Assembly (NCBI RefSeq): GCF_047634455.1
Contig: NZ_JBLIAI010000042.1
Coordinates: forward strand, 1-24,416
Direction of reading: 5' to 3'
Length of the DNA: 24,416 nucleotides
Origin: Maritalea sp047634455
GTDB lineage: Bacteria; Pseudomonadota; Alphaproteobacteria; Rhizobiales; Devosiaceae
How positions within the stretch are numbered: position 1 is the stretch's first letter; each line of letters begins with the position of its first letter. Below, one piece after another: positions 22,008 to 24,416 of the stretch. The notes under the pieces were generated by a model. The model saw nothing but the letters and a program-made list of their open reading frames with translations, was not told the origin of the DNA and ran no database searches. Both the position numbers and the translations under genes were made by a program.

Positions 22008-23287
22008 ACCTTACTAAAAATCAGACTTGCATTCACGCCGCCAAATCCAAACCCGTTGGAAAGCACGTGTTTAATGTCCCATTCCTTGGGCTTATTGGGC
22101 ACCAGCTCAAACTTATCCGCTTCAAGTTCAGGATCATCAATGTTCAACCCTGCCGGTACAATGTTGCTACGCAATGCCATAATCGAATAGATCGCCTCAA
22201 TCGCGCCTGCCGCCCCAAGCAAGTGACCGGTAGATGATTTGGTCGAGGTCACAGGCAAATCCTTGCCACGTCCGTTAAATACCGCCGAAATGCCCGCTAT
22301 TTCCGCCGCATCCCCAACAGGCGTCGAAGTGCTGTGTGCGTTGATATAACTGATATCCTTAGGCTCCAATTGTGCCATGTGCAATGCTTGCCGCATGGCC
22401 CGTTGCCCGCCCTCGCCATCTGGCGAAGACGCGGTCAAATGAAACGCATCACCCGACGTGCCATAGCCAGAAACAATGGCCAACGGCGTCGCCCCACGCT
22501 TTTGCGCATGGCTTAAGCGCTCTAACACCAGCACGGCTGCACCTTCCGACAGCACAAAACCTGCACGACCCTTATCAAAAGGCCGAGACGCTGTAGACGG
22601 CGTATCGTTGAAATCTATTGCCAATGCCCGCGCCGCACCAAATCCGCCAATCGAAACAGGATCAACACAAGCCTCAGCGCCACCACAAACAGCCACATCA
22701 GCTTCGCCGGTCAGCAGCATCCGCATGCCGTCACCAATCGCTTGCGCTGACGCGGCACACGCGGTTACAGGCGTGCCAATCGGCCCCTTGAGTTGATGCA
22801 AAATCGAAATGTGACCCGCGGCGAGGTTTGCCAAAAAAGATGGCACCACGAAAGGCGACAACCGACGTGGCCCACGTGCATCAATCGTGCGCGTAGCGGC
22901 AGTCATGGCGGGGAAACCACCAACCCCTGTCGCAATGATGGTGGCACTGCGCTCTTTTTCGGCATCCGTTTGAGGTGCCCAACCCGCCTGAGCTAGCGCT
23001 TCATTCGCCGCAACAATGCCATATTGGATGAACAGGTCCATCTTCTTGATGTCTTTTGGCGCAATGTGATCTTGGGCCGCAAAACCATGTTGATCGTCTT
23101 GCTTTGAAGGCACCACACCAGCAATCTTGGCACCAAATTCCGTCGTATCAAACCGATCATGACGCACCACCCCGCTTTTGCCCGCGAGCAACCGTGACCA
23201 GTTTACATCAACACCGACGCCCAGCGGACTAACAACGCCCATGCCGGTCACAACAATTGGGTCTGCGTTCGAATTCAAAATGCTCAT
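22004..23287 (-). CDS. Beta-ketoacyl-ACP synthase, FabF-like
   Basis: A 427-residue KAS II-type condensing enzyme, extending acyl-ACP with malonyl-ACP in fatty-acid synthesis. It begins PIVVTGMGVVSPLGVGVDVNW, with nucleophile Cys177 in VTACAASAQAIGDG, His318 in INAHSTSTPVGD and His355 in TSTKSSTGHLLGAAG (Lys350 nearby). This is the complete Cys-His-His triad. The motif around His318 is usually AHGTSTP; serine replaces the glycine here. The final NGFGFGGVNASLIF is canonical. I chose the ATG at 23287 because of GGAAG upstream; an ATG at 23299 also fits. It follows a marR gene on the same strand, which suggests regulation by it. It may be a paralogue of the housekeeping fabF, since no acpP or fabG neighbours are present. 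Confidence 0.95.
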   Translation of the reverse strand: MSILNSNADPIVVTGMGVVSPLGVGVDVNWSRLLAGKSGVVRHDRFDTTEFGAKIAGVVPSKQDDQHGFAAQDHIAPKDIKKMDLFIQYGIVAANEALAQAGWAPQTDAEKERSATIIATGVGGFPAMTAATRTIDARGPRRLSPFVVPSFLANLAAGHISILHQLKGPIGTPVTACAASAQAIGDGMRMLLTGEADVAVCGGAEACVDPVSIGGFGAARALAIDFNDTPSTASRPFDKGRAGFVLSEGAAVLVLERLSHAQKRGATPLAIVSGYGTSGDAFHLTASSPDGEGGQRAMRQALHMAQLEPKDISYINAHSTSTPVGDAAEIAGISAVFNGRGKDLPVTSTKSSTGHLLGAAGAIEAIYSIMALRSNIVPAGLNIDDPELEADKFELVPNKPKEWDIKHVLSNGFGFGGVNASLIFSKV

Positions 23288-23392
23288 TTTCGCTTCCATC
23301 TCTACTTTACTTTCATCACTGCCATCGCCAGATTACCAAACCAAAATCCGTGCATTCACGCGACCATGGAATGGAATTTGCCAATACCCTCG

Positions 23393-23830
23393 CTAAGTGA
23401 TCTCTTTTTTTGTTAATTCCGCAGTAATCCGACGTAAAACATCCAATGCTTGATCAACTTCATCGCGCGTAACTTGTTTGAACGCCATATTTTGCGCCTC
23501 CCGCCACGCCGGTGTCATCACTTCCATCAAACGCCCTCCAGCGGAAGTAAGTTCCACCGTTCGCGCATTGCCCTTTTTAGCTGTCACCAGCCTCACAAAC
23601 CCCTTTTTTTCCAAAAGCGAAAGATTCCGCGTTAGCGTCGTCCGCTCAATGGCCAAGAAATCAGCCAAAGCAGATACAGATTTATGATCCGTCCCCACCA
23701 GCGACGCCAAAAGTGAAAACTGCTCAGTGGACACGTCAAATTCACGCATATGTTCAGCAAAACGGCGGGTCATCACCCTCGCCGCCGCCCGTATATTGCG
23801 CAGCAAACATTTTTCAATCTCGGATTCCAT
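23393..23830 (-). CDS. MarR family transcriptional regulator
   Basis: A 145-residue MarR regulator. The N-terminal dimerisation helix (LLRNIRAAARVMTRRFAEHMREFDV) is followed by the winged helix: QFSLLASLVGTDHKSVSALADFLAIERTTLTRNLSLLEKKGFVRLVTAKKGNARTVELTSAG (about 40-100), with ERTTLTRNLSLLEKKG as recognition helix, and a C-terminal dimer helix pair. MarR proteins repress their own and neighbouring genes and release DNA on binding small ligands or on oxidation. The ATG at 23830 is the family-like start. A consensus promoter upstream places the transcription start on or next to this ATG, so the message may be leaderless. The ketoacyl synthase gene follows 105 bases downstream, and icd is divergent. 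Confidence 0.94.
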   Translation of the reverse strand: MESEIEKCLLRNIRAAARVMTRRFAEHMREFDVSTEQFSLLASLVGTDHKSVSALADFLAIERTTLTRNLSLLEKKGFVRLVTAKKGNARTVELTSAGGRLMEVMTPAWREAQNMAFKQVTRDEVDQALDVLRRITAELTKKEIT

Positions 23831-23837
23831 TCCCAAA

Positions 23838-23865
23838 ACTCTACTGTGTATCTACACAATGTCAA
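23838..23865 (-). promoter_or_regulatory. marR promoter (consensus -35, short spacer)
   Basis: On the minus strand TTGACA (23860-23865), a 16-base spacer, and TAGAGT (23838-23843, 4 of 6). The expected start is about 23830-23832, at the marR ATG. The spacer is filled by the palindrome at 23845-23858. Confidence 0.6.
23845..23858. promoter_or_regulatory. Palindromic operator, probably for MarR
   Basis: TGTGTATCTACACA consists of TGTGTA and TACACA, perfect inverted 6-mers with a two-base centre. It lies exactly between the -35 and -10 of the marR promoter, the classical place for a repressor site. Assignment to MarR is inference. Confidence 0.6.
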
Positions 23866-23879
23866 GAATTGTGAATTCT
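23865..23879. promoter_or_regulatory. Second palindrome upstream of marR
   Basis: AGAATTGTGAATTCT, perfect 6-base arms around GTG. It begins at the edge of the marR -35 box and lies in the marR-icd divergent region, so it could be a second operator or an activator site. Confidence 0.45.
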
Positions 23880-23914
23880 GCACCGACCAATGCCACCATT
23901 TTGAGGCCAGCGCT

Positions 23915-23942
23915 TTGCGTTTTTTGATTGGGGTGCTATAGG
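23915..23942 (+). promoter_or_regulatory. Possible icd promoter
   Basis: TTGCGT (23915-23920) and TATAGG (23937-23942) are 16 bases apart and about 65 bases before the icd ATG. The match is modest, but no better pair is seen in the marR-icd gap. Confidence 0.35.
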
Positions 23943-23952
23943 GGCAGCGAAT

Positions 23953-23973
23953 GCCTGTACCCCACAAACAGGC
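23953..23973 (+). repeat. Short inverted repeat in the icd leader
   Basis: GCCTGT and ACAGGC flank a nine-base loop just downstream of the possible icd promoter. It would form a 6-bp hairpin in the leader. No role can be assigned. Confidence 0.35.
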
Positions 23974-24007
23974 CTCCCCATTCAACCAACGCTATGCGGA
24001 GCATTCC

Positions 24008-24416
24008 ATGAGCAAAATCAAGGTAGCGAACCCAGTCGTCGAACTCGACGGCGACGAGATGACACGGATCATCTGGCAGTTCATTAAAGACAAACTAATC
24101 CACCCATATCTCGACATCGATCTGCACTATTATGATCTTGGCATCGAAGCGCGCGACGCGACGGACGATCAGATCACTGTGGACGCTGCAAACGCCATCA
24201 AAAAACATGGTGTTGGCGTGAAATGCGCAACAATCACCCCCGATGAAGATCGCGTTGAAGAGTTTGGCCTGAAGCGCATGTACCGCTCACCAAACGGCAC
24301 CATCCGCAACATTCTTGGCGGCGTTATCTTCCGCGAGCCGATCATTTGCCGCAACGTGCCACGTTTGGTGCCAGGTTGGACACAGCCGATCATTGTTGGC
24401 CGTCACGCATTTGGCG
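24008..24416 (+). CDS. icd: NADP-dependent isocitrate dehydrogenase, N-terminal part (partial)
   Basis: The gene begins at 24008 with GGAG six bases upstream and runs off the window after 136 residues. Visible residues are those of the homodimeric IDH1/IDH2-like class used by alphaproteobacteria rather than the E. coli type. It starts MSKIKVANPVVELDGDEMTRIIW, then KCATITPDEDRVEEF, the isocitrate-binding SPNGTIRN at 94-101, and IIVGRHAFG with Arg132. In the human IDH1 this is the substrate-binding arginine at the same number. It oxidatively decarboxylates isocitrate to 2-oxoglutarate with NADP+ in the TCA cycle. Confidence 0.98.
   Translation, partial: MSKIKVANPVVELDGDEMTRIIWQFIKDKLIHPYLDIDLHYYDLGIEARDATDDQITVDAANAIKKHGVGVKCATITPDEDRVEEFGLKRMYRSPNGTIRNILGGVIFREPIICRNVPRLVPGWTQPIIVGRHAFG

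Noticed and set aside
1..24416. CRISPR arrays, insertion sequences, tRNA or rRNA genes, integrase or prophage genes, toxin-antitoxin pairs
   Set aside because: None was seen. There are no regularly spaced repeats, no transposase motifs and no cloverleaf-like sequences in the gaps. The RHH_4 gene lacks a toxin partner.

Overview
The window looks like chromosomal DNA from an alphaproteobacterium, most likely Hyphomicrobiales (rhizobia-like; a marine genus is possible but not provable here). The lineage markers are: an F1-ATPase zeta inhibitor (DUF1476) divergent from purC; a PurS/PurQ/small-PurL type FGAM synthase; a BolA and a CGFS monothiol glutaredoxin in the cluster that follows purL; a BacA/SbmA transporter; an RHH_4 ribbon-helix-helix protein; and an IDH1-like NADP isocitrate dehydrogenase. 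Base composition is moderate and even. I see no rRNA, tRNA, CRISPR array, insertion sequence or phage gene.

Region 1 (1-6533), purine block: a partial MFS gene and the ATPase zeta gene on the minus strand, then purC, purS, purQ and purL on the plus strand. purS and purQ are separated by about 1.6 kb holding a possible 27-codon membrane peptide with its own promoter-like sequence, an acyltransferase-3 membrane protein and an intrinsic terminator.

Region 2 (6568-9245), redox/iron block: bolA, a HAD-like protein, a GNAT acetyltransferase with an unassigned C-terminal domain, grxD and a YtoQ-family gene. Spacing is extremely tight, including an in-frame bolA stop two codons before the HAD GTG start, inside a predicted hairpin.

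Region 3 (9274-14996), transporters: an AEC permease (minus), a Bcr/CflA-like MFS exporter, a second MFS carrier, a small cupin protein (minus) and a BacA/SbmA peptide transporter. A bidirectional terminator separates bacA from rpsD (minus).

Region 4 (16023-18247): a YtrA-type GntR repressor, an ABC ATPase and an ABC-2 permease joined by ATGA overlaps, with an inverted repeat in front of the repressor and a terminator that lies across the end of the convergent trmJ-like gene.

Region 5 (18226-22007): trmJ-like methyltransferase and RimJ/L-like GNAT (minus); two tandem GFA-fold genes, a TfoX-N protein, a DJ-1/PfpI protein and an RHH_4 protein (plus).

Region 6 (22004-24416): a FabF-like ketoacyl-ACP synthase preceded by a marR gene on the same strand, divergent from icd, which runs off the window. 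The marR promoter has a consensus -35, a palindrome exactly between -35 and -10, and a predicted transcription start at the ATG (leaderless).

Most of the window is ordinary core genome. I did not find a convincing new multi-gene system. The best leads are the interrupted pur operon with its small ORF, the bolA/HAD junction, the two-domain GNAT protein, and the marR/ketoacyl synthase regulatory region.
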